Of a stretch of DNA of 64,000 nucleotides, positions 50,118 through 59,983 are shown in pieces. This stretch comes from Paenibacillus odorifer (GTDB lineage: Bacteria; Bacillota; Bacilli; Paenibacillales; Paenibacillaceae): NCBI RefSeq assembly GCF_000758725.1, contig NZ_CP009428.1, positions 5,084,001 through 5,148,000 of the forward strand. Direction: 5' to 3'. A program made the position numbers and the translations under genes. The notes beneath the pieces were generated by a model. It was not told the DNA's origin, ran no database searches, and saw only the letters and a program-made list of their open reading frames with translations. Numbering within the stretch: position 1 is the stretch's first letter; every line of letters starts with the position of its first letter.

Positions 50118-50756
50118 TTAAACGCCAAATGCGGACGGATCTTTTCTCCAAGATTTCAGCAGTTCCACATCCGTAGCTGCGATCTCGCCTTGTGTAAGAG
50201 CCACATCAATCAATGTGCTGTAGTTGGACAAGCTTTGTAATGGCATTTCAGCGGCAGCAAAAGCATCGACCGCACGATCCAGCTCGTAGCTGAAGATTGC
50301 CAATACAGCCAACGCTTCTGCGCCTGCTTCTTGCACAGCTTGAGCTGCTTTGATGGAGCTTCCACCAGTAGAGATCAGGTCTTCGATAACGACTACCTTT
50401 TGCCCCGGCTTAATTAGGCCTTCGATCTGATTCTGCTTGCCGTGACCCTTAGCTTTATCGCGGATATAAGCCATTGGCAGATTAAGTTTATCAGCTACCC
50501 AAGCTGCGTGAGGAATGCCTGCGGTTGCTGTACCTGCGATCACCTCTGCATCTGGATACTGGCTTTTAATAAGCTCAGCGAAGGCATCAGCAATATAGTT
50601 ACGTACCTCTGGGTAAGCCATAGTCAGACGGTTATCGCAATAGATCGGGGATTTAATACCAGAGGTCCAGGTAAAAGGCTCCTGCGGACGCAGTGCCACC
50701 GCTCCTATCGTAAGCAGATAACTTGCTACTTGTTCACTTCTATTTAATGTACTCAT
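50118..50756 (-). CDS. pyrE: Orotate phosphoribosyltransferase
   Basis: The 212-residue enzyme joins orotate and PRPP to give OMP in de novo UMP synthesis. The PRPP-binding motif is VVVIEDLISTGGSSIKAA, and IAGTATAGIPHAAWVAD and YIRDKAKGHGKQNQIEG provide the active-site loop with Lys. It is the last gene of the operon; its ATG overlaps the py r F stop (ATGA), so translation is coupled. A terminator follows. Confidence 0.96.
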   Translation of the reverse strand: MSTLNRSEQVASYLLTIGAVALRPQEPFTWTSGIKSPIYCDNRLTMAYPEVRNYIADAFAELIKSQYPDAEVIAGTATAGIPHAAWVADKLNLPMAYIRDKAKGHGKQNQIEGLIKPGQKVVVIEDLISTGGSSIKAAQAVQEAGAEALAVLAIFSYELDRAVDAFAAAEMPLQSLSNYSTLIDVALTQGEIAATDVELLKSWRKDPSAFGV

Positions 50757-51499
50757 GCTAAGGTCATCTCCTCAATAATATTTAGTGCTGCTTGACGTGG
50801 ATCAGCTGCAGTTGTAACAGGACGGCCCACCACCAGGAAGTGGCTACCTTGTTGAATGGCTTTGCCCGGCGTCATCACCCGGGACTGGTCACCTAGGGAT
50901 GCACCTGCTGGCCGGATACCAGGTGTAACTGTACAAAATGCGGGCCCACAAGCCTCTGCGATCGCTGAAGACTCTTGCGGTGAAGCCACCACTCCATCCA
51001 GACCTGCAGCGGCTGCCAGCTTAGCGTATCTGACTACAGTATCTGCTACGTCTCCTGCGATTCCAATTTCGTTATTCATCACTTCTTGGCTCGTGCTGGT
51101 CAGCTGTGTAACTGCGATAATCAAAGGCATTTTAAGCGCAGCATTCGCATTAACTACTGAAGCAGCGCCTTCCCGTGCTGCAGCCATCATCGCTGAGCCT
51201 CCTGCGGCATGTACGTTAAACATATCCACACCGAGGTGCGTAAGGCTTTCTGCCCCGCCTTTTACCGTGTTAGGAATATCATGCATTTTGACATCTGCAA
51301 ATACAGAATACCCCCGAGATTTCAGTTCATTAATGAATTCCGGTCCCGCTGCATAAAAAAGCTGCATTCCCACTTTCATATAACAAGGAATCCCTTCCAG
51401 CTTGTCAATCAAGGTTCTTGCCCCAGCAACATCAGGGTAATCTAAGGCGATCATCAAGCGATTCGCCATTTCATTCCACTTTGCATCTCCCTGTCCCAT
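50753..51499 (-). CDS. pyrF: Orotidine 5'-phosphate decarboxylase
   Basis: The 248-residue barrel enzyme converts OMP to UMP. The catalytic Lys-Asp tetrad is in FADVKMHDIPNTV, and VTPGIRPAGASLGDQSRV is the phosphate-binding region. An AGGAG lies before the ATG at 51499, but MANRLMIALDYPD (start 51469, GGGAG upstream) is the usual family start and cannot be excluded. It overlaps pyrE by 4 nt. Confidence 0.95.
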   Translation of the reverse strand: MGQGDAKWNEMANRLMIALDYPDVAGARTLIDKLEGIPCYMKVGMQLFYAAGPEFINELKSRGYSVFADVKMHDIPNTVKGGAESLTHLGVDMFNVHAAGGSAMMAAAREGAASVVNANAALKMPLIIAVTQLTSTSQEVMNNEIGIAGDVADTVVRYAKLAAAAGLDGVVASPQESSAIAEACGPAFCTVTPGIRPAGASLGDQSRVMTPGKAIQQGSHFLVVGRPVTTAADPRQAALNIIEEMTLA

Positions 51500-51544
51500 A
51501 ACCGTTCTCCTATCCAGTGCAGACTTAAATCCACACTCTTCATT

Positions 51545-51590
51545 TATTAGCCCCTAGGCATAGCGGAACGGTCTGCGTAAACGCAAACCG
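51545..51590 (-). other. Hairpin between carB and pyrF
   Basis: CGGTTTGCG-TTTA-CGCAGACCG forms a 9-bp stem on the minus strand in the 111-nt gap, without a T run. It may be an mRNA processing or stability element rather than a terminator. The stem was read by eye. Confidence 0.35.
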
Positions 51591-51610
51591 CCCTATACAT
51601 CTTTATGAGA

Positions 51611-54600
51611 TTAGTTTAATTGACCGACAAAAGCAGGCATGGACTGTGACGAGAAGTTGATCGTCTGCAGCATTCTGAGCAGTGCCGTTACTGTATCGAG
51701 TGATGTCATACATACGACGCCATTCTCAACCGCTTCACGACGGATACGGAATCCATCACGCTCTGGTGTTTTCCCTTTAGTCAGTGTATTAAAGACGAAG
51801 TTGGCTTGCCCACCACGAATCAAGTCGAGAATGTTCGGCGCACCTTCATCCAGCTTGTTCACGTTCATTACGTTGAGACCTGCTTCTTCAAGCGCTTGAG
51901 CGGTGCCTCCGGTAGCAATGATCTTGTAACCCAGCGAGTGGAAGCCTTTCATAAGCTCTACAGCCTCTGCTTTATCTTTATCTGCCACTGTAACGATGAT
52001 AGCGCCGGTTGCTGGAATTTTCATTCCTGCTCCGATTAGACCTTTATACAAAGCTTTTGCATACAATTTATCGCGGCCCATAACTTCACCCGTCGATTTC
52101 ATTTCAGGTCCGAGCGTTGGTTCTACTCTACGAAGCTTGGCAAAAGAGAACACCGGCACTTTAACCGATACATAATCACTTTCCGGCCATAGACCTTCTG
52201 CATAACCGTCATCTTTCAGCTTGCCGCCGAGAATGATTTTGGTTGCCAGATGCGCCATTGGAATTCCAGTTACTTTACTCAAGAATGGAACCGTACGCGA
52301 TGAACGTGGATTTACTTCAATTACGTACACTTCATTCTGATAGATAACGAACTGGATGTTGACCAGACCAATCGTTTTCAGTTCCTTAGCAATCTTGATT
52401 GTGATCTCAGCAATTTTTGCTTTCAGACCTTCATCCAGATATTGCGGAGGATATACAGCGATGGAGTCACCGGAGTGAACGCCTGCACGCTCAACATGCT
52501 CCATGATCCCTGGAATAACTACCGTCTCACCGTCACAAATTGCGTCTACCTCAACCTCTTTACCTAACATGTAACGGTCAATCAATACCGGATGCTCCGG
52601 ATTCACCTTAACCGCTTCTACCATGTAGCTAAGCAATTCCGCATCATTATATACAATTTCCATTGCGCGTCCACCAAGTACATAGGAAGGACGTACCAGG
52701 ACTGGATATCCAAGCGATTGTGCAGTTTCTACTGCTTGATCTACGTTGATAACCGTCTTCCCTTTTGGTTGGGCAATATCCAGACGAGCCAGCAAAGCTT
52801 CGAATTTCTTCCGATCTTCAGCTTCGTCAATACTGTCTAGGCTAGTTCCGAGAATCTTAACGCCAGCGGCACTTAATGGTGCAGCAAGGTTAATGGCTGT
52901 TTGGCCTCCGAATTGTACGATAACCCCAATCGGATTCTCTTGCGCAATTACGTTCATTACATCTTCAAAGAACAAGGGTTCAAAATACAACCGGTCCGAA
53001 GTATTAAAGTCGGTAGATACAGTCTCAGGGTTATTATTGATAATAACCGCTTCATAACCTGCCTTCTGAATCGCCCATACTGCATGCACAGTGGAGTAAT
53101 CGAACTCAATCCCTTGACCGATCCGGATTGGACCCGATCCAAGCACGATAACCTTTTGTTTATCGGAATGAATGACTTCATTTTCAGTCTCATAAGTAGA
53201 GTAGTAGTAAGGTGTAGAAGCTTCGAACTCAGCCGCACAGGTATCTACCATTTTGAATACAGGCGTTAATCCTCGCTCTAAACGAAGCGCGCGTACATCA
53301 GCTTCTTTGATGAATTTAACGTTCGCTTGTCCTTCTGCACGAATCTCAGCAATCGCACGGTCTGTAAAACCTCTGCGTTTAGCTTGATACAGGGTTTCTG
53401 CTGATAAGCTTTCATCCCCACGGATAACCTCTTCAAAGTTGATCAATCCCTCGATCTTGGACAGGAACCACCAGTCCACGTTAGTGATATCTTGGATCTC
53501 TTGCAAGCCAAATCCGCGGCGGAAGGCTTCCGCGATCAAGAACAACCGCTCATCATCAGGTTTTGCCAGACGTTCACGCAGGACGCTTTCTTCCAAATCT
53601 TCAGCGCCCGGCAGGCGGAAACGGTGTACACCGATTTCCAGGGAACGAATTGCTTTATGAATGGACTCTTCGAAGGTACGACCGATGGCCATAACTTCTC
53701 CAGTTGCTTTCATTTGTGTGCCCAGCTTACGGTTCGCATGAATGAACTTGTCGAACGGCCAGCGTGGGATTTTGCTTACGATATAGTCAAGTGTAGGCTC
53801 GAAGCAAGCATAGGTCTGTCCAGTAACTGGATTGACGATTTCATCAAGTGTGTAACCAAGCGCGATTTTGGCAGCCATTTTGGCAATCGGATAACCGGTT
53901 GCTTTCGAAGCCAAAGCCGAAGAGCGGCTGACACGTGGATTTACTTCGATTACATAATATTGATAGCTTTGCGGATCCAGTGCGAACTGCACGTTGCAGC
54001 CACCCTCGATATTCAGCGCACGAATGATTTTGAGTGAAGCGCTGCGCAGCATTTGATATTCACGATCGGATAACGTTTGGCTAGGTGCCACAACGATACT
54101 GTCACCTGTATGCACACCTACCGGGTCGAAGTTCTCCATGTTGCAGACAACGATACAGTTGTCGTTCGCATCACGCATAACCTCGTATTCAACTTCCTTC
54201 ATGCCGGCAATACTTTTCTCCACCAAACATTGTCCGATCGGGCTATAACGAATACCTGCTTTGACAGTCTCAAGCAGCTCTTCTTCGTTGTCGCAGATCC
54301 CGCCGCCGGTGCCGCCAAGCGTATAAGCCGGGCGTACAATTAGAGGGAAACCAATTTCCTCAGCGAATTTCATCGCTTCATCTACTGTGGTAATAATAGT
54401 GCTCTCTGGTACAGGCTGTTCCAGTTCGCGCATCAGATCACGGAACAAATCGCGATCCTCTGCTTTTTCGATGGACTCAAGCTGGGTACCTAGAAGCTTA
54501 ACATTCTCTTGCTCTAGTACTCCTGCACGAGCCAATTCTACAGCCATATTAAGACCTGTCTGTCCTCCCAAAGTTGGCAACAAGCCATCTGGGCGCTCCT

Positions 54601-54838
54601 GACGGATGATGCCAGTTACGAATTCAAGGGTAATCGGCTCGATATAAACTTTATCAGCCATATTGGTGTCAGTCATGATAGTCGCTGGGTTACTGTTGAT
54701 CAGCACAACTTCGACGCCTTCTTCTTTCAGGGCCTGACAGGCCTGCGTTCCGGCATAGTCAAATTCTGCGGCTTGCCCGATAACAATCGGTCCAGAACCG
54801 ATTACTAATATTTTTTTAAGCTTTTCATTCTTAGGCAT
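51611..54838 (-). CDS. carB: Carbamoyl-phosphate synthase large subunit
   Basis: The 1075-residue subunit makes carbamoyl phosphate from bicarbonate, ammonia and two ATP. The two homologous ATP-grasp halves are visible (KILVIGSGPIVIGQAAEFDY at the start; KVIVLGSGPIRIGQGIEFDY near residue 550), as is a C-terminal MGS-like regulatory domain (GFHSLGYKIIATGGTAQALE) where UMP or PRPP usually acts. It starts 1 nt after the carA stop. It works with CarA, which supplies ammonia through a tunnel. Confidence 0.97.
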   Translation of the reverse strand: MPKNEKLKKILVIGSGPIVIGQAAEFDYAGTQACQALKEEGVEVVLINSNPATIMTDTNMADKVYIEPITLEFVTGIIRQERPDGLLPTLGGQTGLNMAVELARAGVLEQENVKLLGTQLESIEKAEDRDLFRDLMRELEQPVPESTIITTVDEAMKFAEEIGFPLIVRPAYTLGGTGGGICDNEEELLETVKAGIRYSPIGQCLVEKSIAGMKEVEYEVMRDANDNCIVVCNMENFDPVGVHTGDSIVVAPSQTLSDREYQMLRSASLKIIRALNIEGGCNVQFALDPQSYQYYVIEVNPRVSRSSALASKATGYPIAKMAAKIALGYTLDEIVNPVTGQTYACFEPTLDYIVSKIPRWPFDKFIHANRKLGTQMKATGEVMAIGRTFEESIHKAIRSLEIGVHRFRLPGAEDLEESVLRERLAKPDDERLFLIAEAFRRGFGLQEIQDITNVDWWFLSKIEGLINFEEVIRGDESLSAETLYQAKRRGFTDRAIAEIRAEGQANVKFIKEADVRALRLERGLTPVFKMVDTCAAEFEASTPYYYSTYETENEVIHSDKQKVIVLGSGPIRIGQGIEFDYSTVHAVWAIQKAGYEAVIINNNPETVSTDFNTSDRLYFEPLFFEDVMNVIAQENPIGVIVQFGGQTAINLAAPLSAAGVKILGTSLDSIDEAEDRKKFEALLARLDIAQPKGKTVINVDQAVETAQSLGYPVLVRPSYVLGGRAMEIVYNDAELLSYMVEAVKVNPEHPVLIDRYMLGKEVEVDAICDGETVVIPGIMEHVERAGVHSGDSIAVYPPQYLDEGLKAKIAEITIKIAKELKTIGLVNIQFVIYQNEVYVIEVNPRSSRTVPFLSKVTGIPMAHLATKIILGGKLKDDGYAEGLWPESDYVSVKVPVFSFAKLRRVEPTLGPEMKSTGEVMGRDKLYAKALYKGLIGAGMKIPATGAIIVTVADKDKAEAVELMKGFHSLGYKIIATGGTAQALEEAGLNVMNVNKLDEGAPNILDLIRGGQANFVFNTLTKGKTPERDGFRIRREAVENGVVCMTSLDTVTALLRMLQTINFSSQSMPAFVGQLN

Positions 54839-54839
54839 G

Positions 54840-56021
54840 TTATAGAGCTCCTTTCACGGCTTCAAGCTGTTTTACTGTAGGTTTTGGCGCCGTGATTCTG
54901 GCGTTTGCCGCAAGCTGCGCCTGGCGCGAGCTTACAGGTGTGTTAGCTTTATGATCAGCGATCATCTGTAAGAAACGATCGAATAAGTAGCTGCTGTCAT
55001 GAGGTCCCGGTGCTGCTTCTGGATGGTACTGTACTGAAAACGCAGGATAACGGGTATGTTTAAGTCCTTCAACGGTCTTATCATTATTATTAATGTGAGT
55101 AACCTCTAGATCCGTGCTCTTCACAGAGTCTTCATTCACTGTGTAGCCATGGTTCTGAGAAGTAATGAAGCAACGTCCGCTCTCCAATTCTTTAACCGGA
55201 TGGTTACCGCCACGGTGTCCGAATTTCAGCTTCTCTGTATCCGCGCCACAAGCCAGTGCAAACAGCTGGTGACCTAAGCAGATACCGAAGATTGGGTATT
55301 CGCCAAGCAATTCTGAGATCGTCTTCACTGCGTGTGGAACGTCTTTCGGGTCCCCAGGGCCGTTGGACAGCTGGATACCATCTGGATTGAGGCGACGAAT
55401 CTCATCAGCAGTTACGTCATGAGGTACAACTACAACATCACAACCGCGATTGTTCAACTCGCGTAAGATACCAGCCTTCGCTCCGTAATCTACCAGCACG
55501 ATGCGTTCTTTAGTTCCCGGGCTATTGTACATGCTTGGAGTAGATGTGCGAGCTACCTGATTGCGCAGTTCTTCAATTGAAGTGTCGCCCATCATTTCCA
55601 TCAATTCCTCTACCCGTTTGTTAGAGGTAGTCAGGATCGCCTTCATTGTTCCGTAGTGGCGAATAATCCGCGTCAACATCCGGGTATCAATCTCGCTGAT
55701 TCCAGGAATATCGTATTCTTTCAGCAGGTCGTCCACACTGTATTCTGCGCGCCAGTTACTTGGAACTTCTTCATGACGACGCACTACAAAACCGTGTACG
55801 AAAGGTCGAACAGATTCGAAATCATCCCGCGTAATCCCGTAGTTCCCGATCAATGGGTACGTCATGGTAACGATTTGTCCGCAATATGAAGGGTCAGACA
55901 GCACCTCTTGATATCCTGTAATTCCTGTGTTAAAAACAACCTCGCCTGTCTTTTCACCTTCAGCGCCAAATGCGGTACCTGTAAATAAAGTTCCGTCTTG
56001 AAGCAGCAATCTCGCCTGCAT
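54840..56021 (-). CDS. carA: Carbamoyl-phosphate synthase small (glutaminase) subunit
   Basis: The 393-residue subunit hydrolyses glutamine to ammonia. The class I amidotransferase motif is FGICLGHQLFALACG (nucleophile Cys), with later HPE in SVQYHPEAAPGP. The start at 56021 (MQARLLLQDGTLFTG) is decided by GGAGTGGAAGGG; a longer open frame upstream to 56108 has no ribosome site and adds non-family residues. Confidence 0.96.
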   Translation of the reverse strand: MQARLLLQDGTLFTGTAFGAEGEKTGEVVFNTGITGYQEVLSDPSYCGQIVTMTYPLIGNYGITRDDFESVRPFVHGFVVRRHEEVPSNWRAEYSVDDLLKEYDIPGISEIDTRMLTRIIRHYGTMKAILTTSNKRVEELMEMMGDTSIEELRNQVARTSTPSMYNSPGTKERIVLVDYGAKAGILRELNNRGCDVVVVPHDVTADEIRRLNPDGIQLSNGPGDPKDVPHAVKTISELLGEYPIFGICLGHQLFALACGADTEKLKFGHRGGNHPVKELESGRCFITSQNHGYTVNEDSVKSTDLEVTHINNNDKTVEGLKHTRYPAFSVQYHPEAAPGPHDSSYLFDRFLQMIADHKANTPVSSRQAQLAANARITAPKPTVKQLEAVKGAL

Positions 56022-56136
56022 TCCCTTCCACTCCTTCATGTTCTGTAGTCTAATACGTATGCCTTGCATGCCTTCCGGAGTGTACGCGCTCAAATTGCTG
56101 ATCCGCAAAGATCAGCAATTTCGCCTCACCAGTCCG

Positions 56137-57420
56137 CTAGTTTTTCTCAGTCCATACGGCTTTGCCGTCCACCCAAGTTTTTACTGGCCAACCCTTAAGC
56201 TTCCAGCCGCCAAAAGGTGTGTTGCGTCCTTTGCTTGCGAAGGAACCTGGGTCTACTTCTTTTTCCTGCTCCAGATCGATGAGTGTCAAATCTGCAGGAG
56301 CTCCGATCTCCATAACCCCGGTGTTCAATCTGAATACTCGTGCAGGATCGGCAGTCATTCTTTGTACTAGTAAGGATAAATCCCATTTTCCGGTTTCTAC
56401 AAACGCCGTGTATAAGAGGGGGAAAGCTGTCTCGAATCCAACGATACCAAAAGGTGCCAGCTGCATTCCTTTCGCTTTCTCTTCCTCACTATGTGGCGCA
56501 TGATCTGTAACAATCATATCTAGTGTGCCATCAAGCAACCCTTCGATACACGCCTCAACATCGCGGCGGGAGCGCAGCGGCGGGTTCATTTTCCAATTGG
56601 CGTCAAGGCCTGGAATATCGTCTTCAGCAAGAAGCAAGTGATGCGGACATACCTCAGCAGTTACTTTAATGCCGATCTCTTTTGCTTGGCGAATCAGCCG
56701 CACCGACTGTTCAGTACTGACATGGCATACATGGTAATGAACGCCTGTCGCTTCTGCCAGCAAAATATCGCGTCCAACATGGATCGCTTCTGACTCATTC
56801 GGAATTCCTTTGAGGCCATGCTTCTTAGCGAACTCACCTTCAGCTACACAGCAGCCCTCAACCAGCGAGTTATCTTCGCAGTGAGCAATGACTGGCATAT
56901 CGAGCGATGCTGCGATGTTCATTGCATCTTTCATCATTTGAGCACTTTGTACGCCCACACCGTCGTCTGTATAACCAATAGCTCCAGCTTCTTTGAGCGC
57001 CGCAAAATCCGTCAACTCACGTCCGAGCTCATTTTTCGTAATGGCTGCATAAGGAAGCACTTTAACTAGTCCTGCTTCACGCGCCTTGTCTTTCACAAAT
57101 TGCACGATCTCCGGGCTATCTGTCACCGGACGAGTATTTGGCATACATGCAATGGTTGTAAATCCGCCTTTAGCAGCTGAGCGACTTCCGGTTTCCACTG
57201 TTTCCTTGTGTTCAAATCCCGGTTCACGCAAGTGCACATGCATATCAATGAGTCCCGGAATGAGCAGCTTACCTTCAGCATCAATGATCTCCGTGGCTTC
57301 TCCGATAGCTTCATTTCCGTCGATTATAGCCGAGATCACACCATCCTGTAGTTCGATGTGTTTGCGCTCAAGCAAGCCTTCCTTATTCAATACGCTGGCG
57401 TTTCTAATAATCACTGTCAT
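56137..57420 (-). CDS. pyrC: Dihydroorotase
   Basis: The 427-residue class I dihydroorotase closes carbamoyl aspartate to dihydroorotate. The metal site begins with IDMHVHLREPGFEHKET and is completed by PVIAHCEDN and DMIVTDHAPHSEEEK (catalytic Asp). It lies between pyrB and carA with gaps of about 110 nt on each side, wider than elsewhere in the operon. Confidence 0.96.
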   Translation of the reverse strand: MTVIIRNASVLNKEGLLERKHIELQDGVISAIIDGNEAIGEATEIIDAEGKLLIPGLIDMHVHLREPGFEHKETVETGSRSAAKGGFTTIACMPNTRPVTDSPEIVQFVKDKAREAGLVKVLPYAAITKNELGRELTDFAALKEAGAIGYTDDGVGVQSAQMMKDAMNIAASLDMPVIAHCEDNSLVEGCCVAEGEFAKKHGLKGIPNESEAIHVGRDILLAEATGVHYHVCHVSTEQSVRLIRQAKEIGIKVTAEVCPHHLLLAEDDIPGLDANWKMNPPLRSRRDVEACIEGLLDGTLDMIVTDHAPHSEEEKAKGMQLAPFGIVGFETAFPLLYTAFVETGKWDLSLLVQRMTADPARVFRLNTGVMEIGAPADLTLIDLEQEKEVDPGSFASKGRNTPFGGWKLKGWPVKTWVDGKAVWTEKN

Positions 57421-57529
57421 GATTCTACCTTTACCCTCAGATCACAGCTGCGGGCCCTCTCGTTATTATATAATAAAAATTCATCTTTGTGTATATTTAT
57501 TAGTCTCTATACGTTAGCATTCTGTAAGC

Positions 57530-58435
57530 TTATAGTAAAGCTCTTTCGAGAACCGCCATCCGAACCGGTACGCCATTAGACATTTGCGGGAAAATCCGCG
57601 ATTGACTGCACTCTACTACTGCATCATCAATCTCTAGATTCCGGTTAACCGGAGCTGGATGCATAATGATTGTGTCTTTGGCGAGCTTAGCTGCCCGCTC
57701 TTCTGTTAGACCATAGTGGCTACGGTAATCTTCAGCAGACAGCTTAATGCCGGAAGTATGGCGCTCAAGCTGTACTCGAAGCATCATTACTACATCCGCT
57801 TTAAGAGCTTCTTCCATAGTTACGTAAGGCGCATACTCCATAAGCTCAGGAGCCTTCATATTATCCGGTGCGCAGAACTGCACCTTGGCTCCCATTTTCG
57901 TAAGCCCCCAGAGATTAGAACGCGCTACGCGGCTATGCATAATGTCCCCAATGATGGAGACTGTCAGGCCTTTTAGTTCCCCAAAGGTTTTGGTCATGGT
58001 GTATAAATCAAGCAGCGCCTGCGTAGGATGTTCATTGTTACCGTCGCCCGCATTGATAAGCGGTATGGACACCTTCTCAGCTAACTGCTGCAGCACACCT
58101 GCAGGCTTCAAACGCACAACTCCGGCATCGATCCCCATCGATTCCAGTGTGCGCACTGTATCGTAGATCGACTCCCCTTTTTCTACACTAGAAGCTGCAG
58201 CCGTAAAATTAAGTACTTGCGCACCTAGTCGTTTCTCTGCCATCTCGAAAGAGAAGCGTGTGCGTGTGCTGTTCTCAAAAAACATGTTAGAAATAAAATG
58301 GGAGTTCAAGATGGGCGTCAGCTTTTCACTTTGATTGTCCCAAAATGCTGTTCTGTCAAGCAGTTGGATAATTTCCGACCGGTCAAGCTCTTTGATTCCC
58401 AGCAGACTACGTTCCTTTACCTTGGTAAGTGTCAT
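57530..58435 (-). CDS. pyrB: Aspartate carbamoyltransferase catalytic chain
   Basis: The 301-residue enzyme forms carbamoyl aspartate. The carbamoyl-phosphate motif is FFENSTRTRFSFEMAEKRLG, and HPTQALLDLYTM and DVVMMLRVQLERH are further family motifs. The start at 58435 (MTLTKVKERSLL) is chosen because GGGAGG lies 11 nt upstream; the longer frame overlaps pyrR. It directly follows pyrR. Confidence 0.96.
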   Translation of the reverse strand: MTLTKVKERSLLGIKELDRSEIIQLLDRTAFWDNQSEKLTPILNSHFISNMFFENSTRTRFSFEMAEKRLGAQVLNFTAAASSVEKGESIYDTVRTLESMGIDAGVVRLKPAGVLQQLAEKVSIPLINAGDGNNEHPTQALLDLYTMTKTFGELKGLTVSIIGDIMHSRVARSNLWGLTKMGAKVQFCAPDNMKAPELMEYAPYVTMEEALKADVVMMLRVQLERHTSGIKLSAEDYRSHYGLTEERAAKLAKDTIIMHPAPVNRNLEIDDAVVECSQSRIFPQMSNGVPVRMAVLERALL

Positions 58436-58439
58436 GATG

Positions 58440-59003
58440 TTATCGTTCCTCCCGGTTTGAAATAATGTAGACCTCATCTTTGCCGTCGTATTCCTTCAGC
58501 GCCACTTCAATCTGCTCGTGCTTTGAGGTAGGTACATTCTTACCGATGTAGTCCGGCCGGATCGGCAGCTCGCGGTGTCCGCGGTCAGCCAGTACTGCCA
58601 GTTGAATCATTCGTGGGCGTCCGCAATCCATCAAAGCGTCCATCGCCGCGCGGATGGTGCGTCCGGTGTAAAGTACATCATCGAACAAAATGACTTTCTG
58701 ATCATGGATGCCAGCACTTCCTGAAGTAATAACGACGTTACTCTTCACTACTGCTTCACTGCCTTCCACTTCACGATCATCCCGGTAATGTGTGATATCC
58801 AGCTCACCGTATGGAATCTCGACGCCTTCAATCTCCTTGATGCGCTCAGCGATACGCTGTGCCAGATACACACCTCGTGTCCGAATGCCGACCAGCAGAC
58901 AATTTTCGATACCTTTGTTCTTCTCCAAAATCTCATGAGCAATACGCGATAAGGCCCGGCGGATCGCCGTTTCATCCATAATGACATTTTTCTCAGTAAC
59001 CAT
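58440..59003 (-). CDS. pyrR: Bifunctional pyr operon regulator / uracil phosphoribosyltransferase
   Basis: The 187-residue protein binds pyr mRNA when UMP is high, causing attenuation, and has uracil phosphoribosyltransferase activity. The PRPP motif is VILFDDVLYTGRTIRAAMDA, and YRDDREV and DRGHRELPIRPDYIGKNVPT are PyrR hallmarks. A strong ribosome site (GGAGGGTG) is present. The mRNA leader upstream has the binding sequence and a terminator hairpin. It is the first gene of the operon. Confidence 0.97.
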   Translation of the reverse strand: MVTEKNVIMDETAIRRALSRIAHEILEKNKGIENCLLVGIRTRGVYLAQRIAERIKEIEGVEIPYGELDITHYRDDREVEGSEAVVKSNVVITSGSAGIHDQKVILFDDVLYTGRTIRAAMDALMDCGRPRMIQLAVLADRGHRELPIRPDYIGKNVPTSKHEQIEVALKEYDGKDEVYIISNREER

Positions 59004-59051
59004 AATCTTGTCACCCTCCAGCTTGTTCGCCTATTCAAGTTCCCGGAAATC

Positions 59052-59080
59052 AAAAAAATCCTTGCCTATAACAGGCAAGG
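59052..59080 (-). terminator. Attenuator terminator in the pyrR leader
   Basis: On the minus strand CCTTGCCT-GTTAT-AGGCAAGG is followed by ATTTTTTTG. It lies about 50 nt before the pyrR start, as in PyrR-controlled attenuators. Confidence 0.88.
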
Positions 59081-59192
59081 AGTGAAATCCGCAGATGAGG
59101 AAGATGACGGCCGCGCGCATAAAAAGACAGTTCCGTATTTACACACGGATACCTTTCTAAGAGTCGCGAACCTCGATTCACGTTACCTTGCC

Positions 59193-59206
59193 AGCCTCAC
59201 AGGACT
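59193..59206 (-). promoter_or_regulatory. PyrR-binding loop (anti-antiterminator)
   Basis: The minus strand reads AGTCCTGTGAGGCT, matching the consensus ARUCCNGNGAGGYU of PyrR-bound RNA loops, with the flanks (TTCAGTCC..GGCTGGCAAGG) typical of the stem. It lies upstream of the terminator at 59052-59080. Only one such site is visible in this window; further sites within the operon were not found by eye. Confidence 0.88.
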
Positions 59207-59348
59207 GAATTAAAGGCGCTATTCATTTAACAAGAATTATGACAGAACAACCCCCTCATGTCAACTTTCTCTGCCTAAACTTTTGCACTTCTCTTCCTTA
59301 CTTCTATTAACAACAAGGGGAAAGCGGTACTCAGTATATCTGCATAAA

Positions 59349-59400
59349 AAACGAGGCTGGTCCCAAATAGCCGTTTCATCACTTTTAGGACAGCCTCGTT
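59349..59400. terminator. GAGGCTGTCC-type hairpin
   Basis: AAACGAGGCTGGTCCC pairs with GGACAGCCTCGTTT. The sequence resembles the hairpin at 59928-59968 (both GACAGCCTC) and belongs to a common terminator-like repeat of Bacillales. Confidence 0.7.
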
Positions 59401-59491
59401 TATGTTCTTAACACTACTTGATGTCCAAATGGTTCAAGAGGCGCACCTAGTAATGCTCCAAATGATGCAATCGTTGAGGTACTTATATAGT

Positions 59492-59679
59492 AATTAGGGA
59501 ATTCCTCCCTGAAATTCAGAGATTTCTGTTCATCAGACTTGTAATTAGGGAAAACTTCCCTAATTATTGACCGATTCAGTAACTAATATAGAACCCCCCT
59601 GATTATTAGGGAGGTTTTCCCTGATTTCGTTCATTTAGAGCGAATATCGGTTAATTTCAGGGAGCTTTTCCCTAATTAG
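59492..59679. repeat. Array of four AGGGA/TCCCT palindromes
   Basis: Four palindromes of the form AATTAGGGA-N4-6-TCCCTRAATT lie at 59492-59515, 59542-59566, 59601-59627 and 59651-59679, about 50-60 bp apart. No gene is present in 59401-59927. The right part (59700-59790) contains short CCACACAAGTC repeats. Confidence 0.75.
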
Positions 59680-59927
59680 TTTAAAACCCACTCTTTACTT
59701 CACACAAACACAGAACGCATATAGCTCACCACACAAGTCCGCCACACAAGTCCACCGCACAAAGTCCACCGTCACAGCTACCACAAATCATCTACTGCAA
59801 GCTGTACGAAAATCACACACAGCATTCATCCACCACCCACCCCAATAGTACAGAACACGACACGCGGCTTATAGTCATAAGGCACAGCAACATCTACAAC
59901 ATTTCCTATTCCATAAAAAAGAAGCTG

Positions 59928-59968
59928 CCCCAAAGTAGAATTCACTACTTTTGAGACAGCCTCATTAA
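59928..59968 (-). terminator. Terminator of the aminotransferase gene
   Basis: GAAGCTG.CCCAAAGTAG pairs with CTACTTTTGAGACAGCCTC, with an A-rich left side giving the T run on the minus strand. Confidence 0.8.
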
Positions 59969-59983
59969 TTTCAATAACAATGC

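Noticed and set aside
59492..59679. CRISPR array
   Set aside because: Only four diverged palindromes of varying length; no constant repeat and no cas genes.
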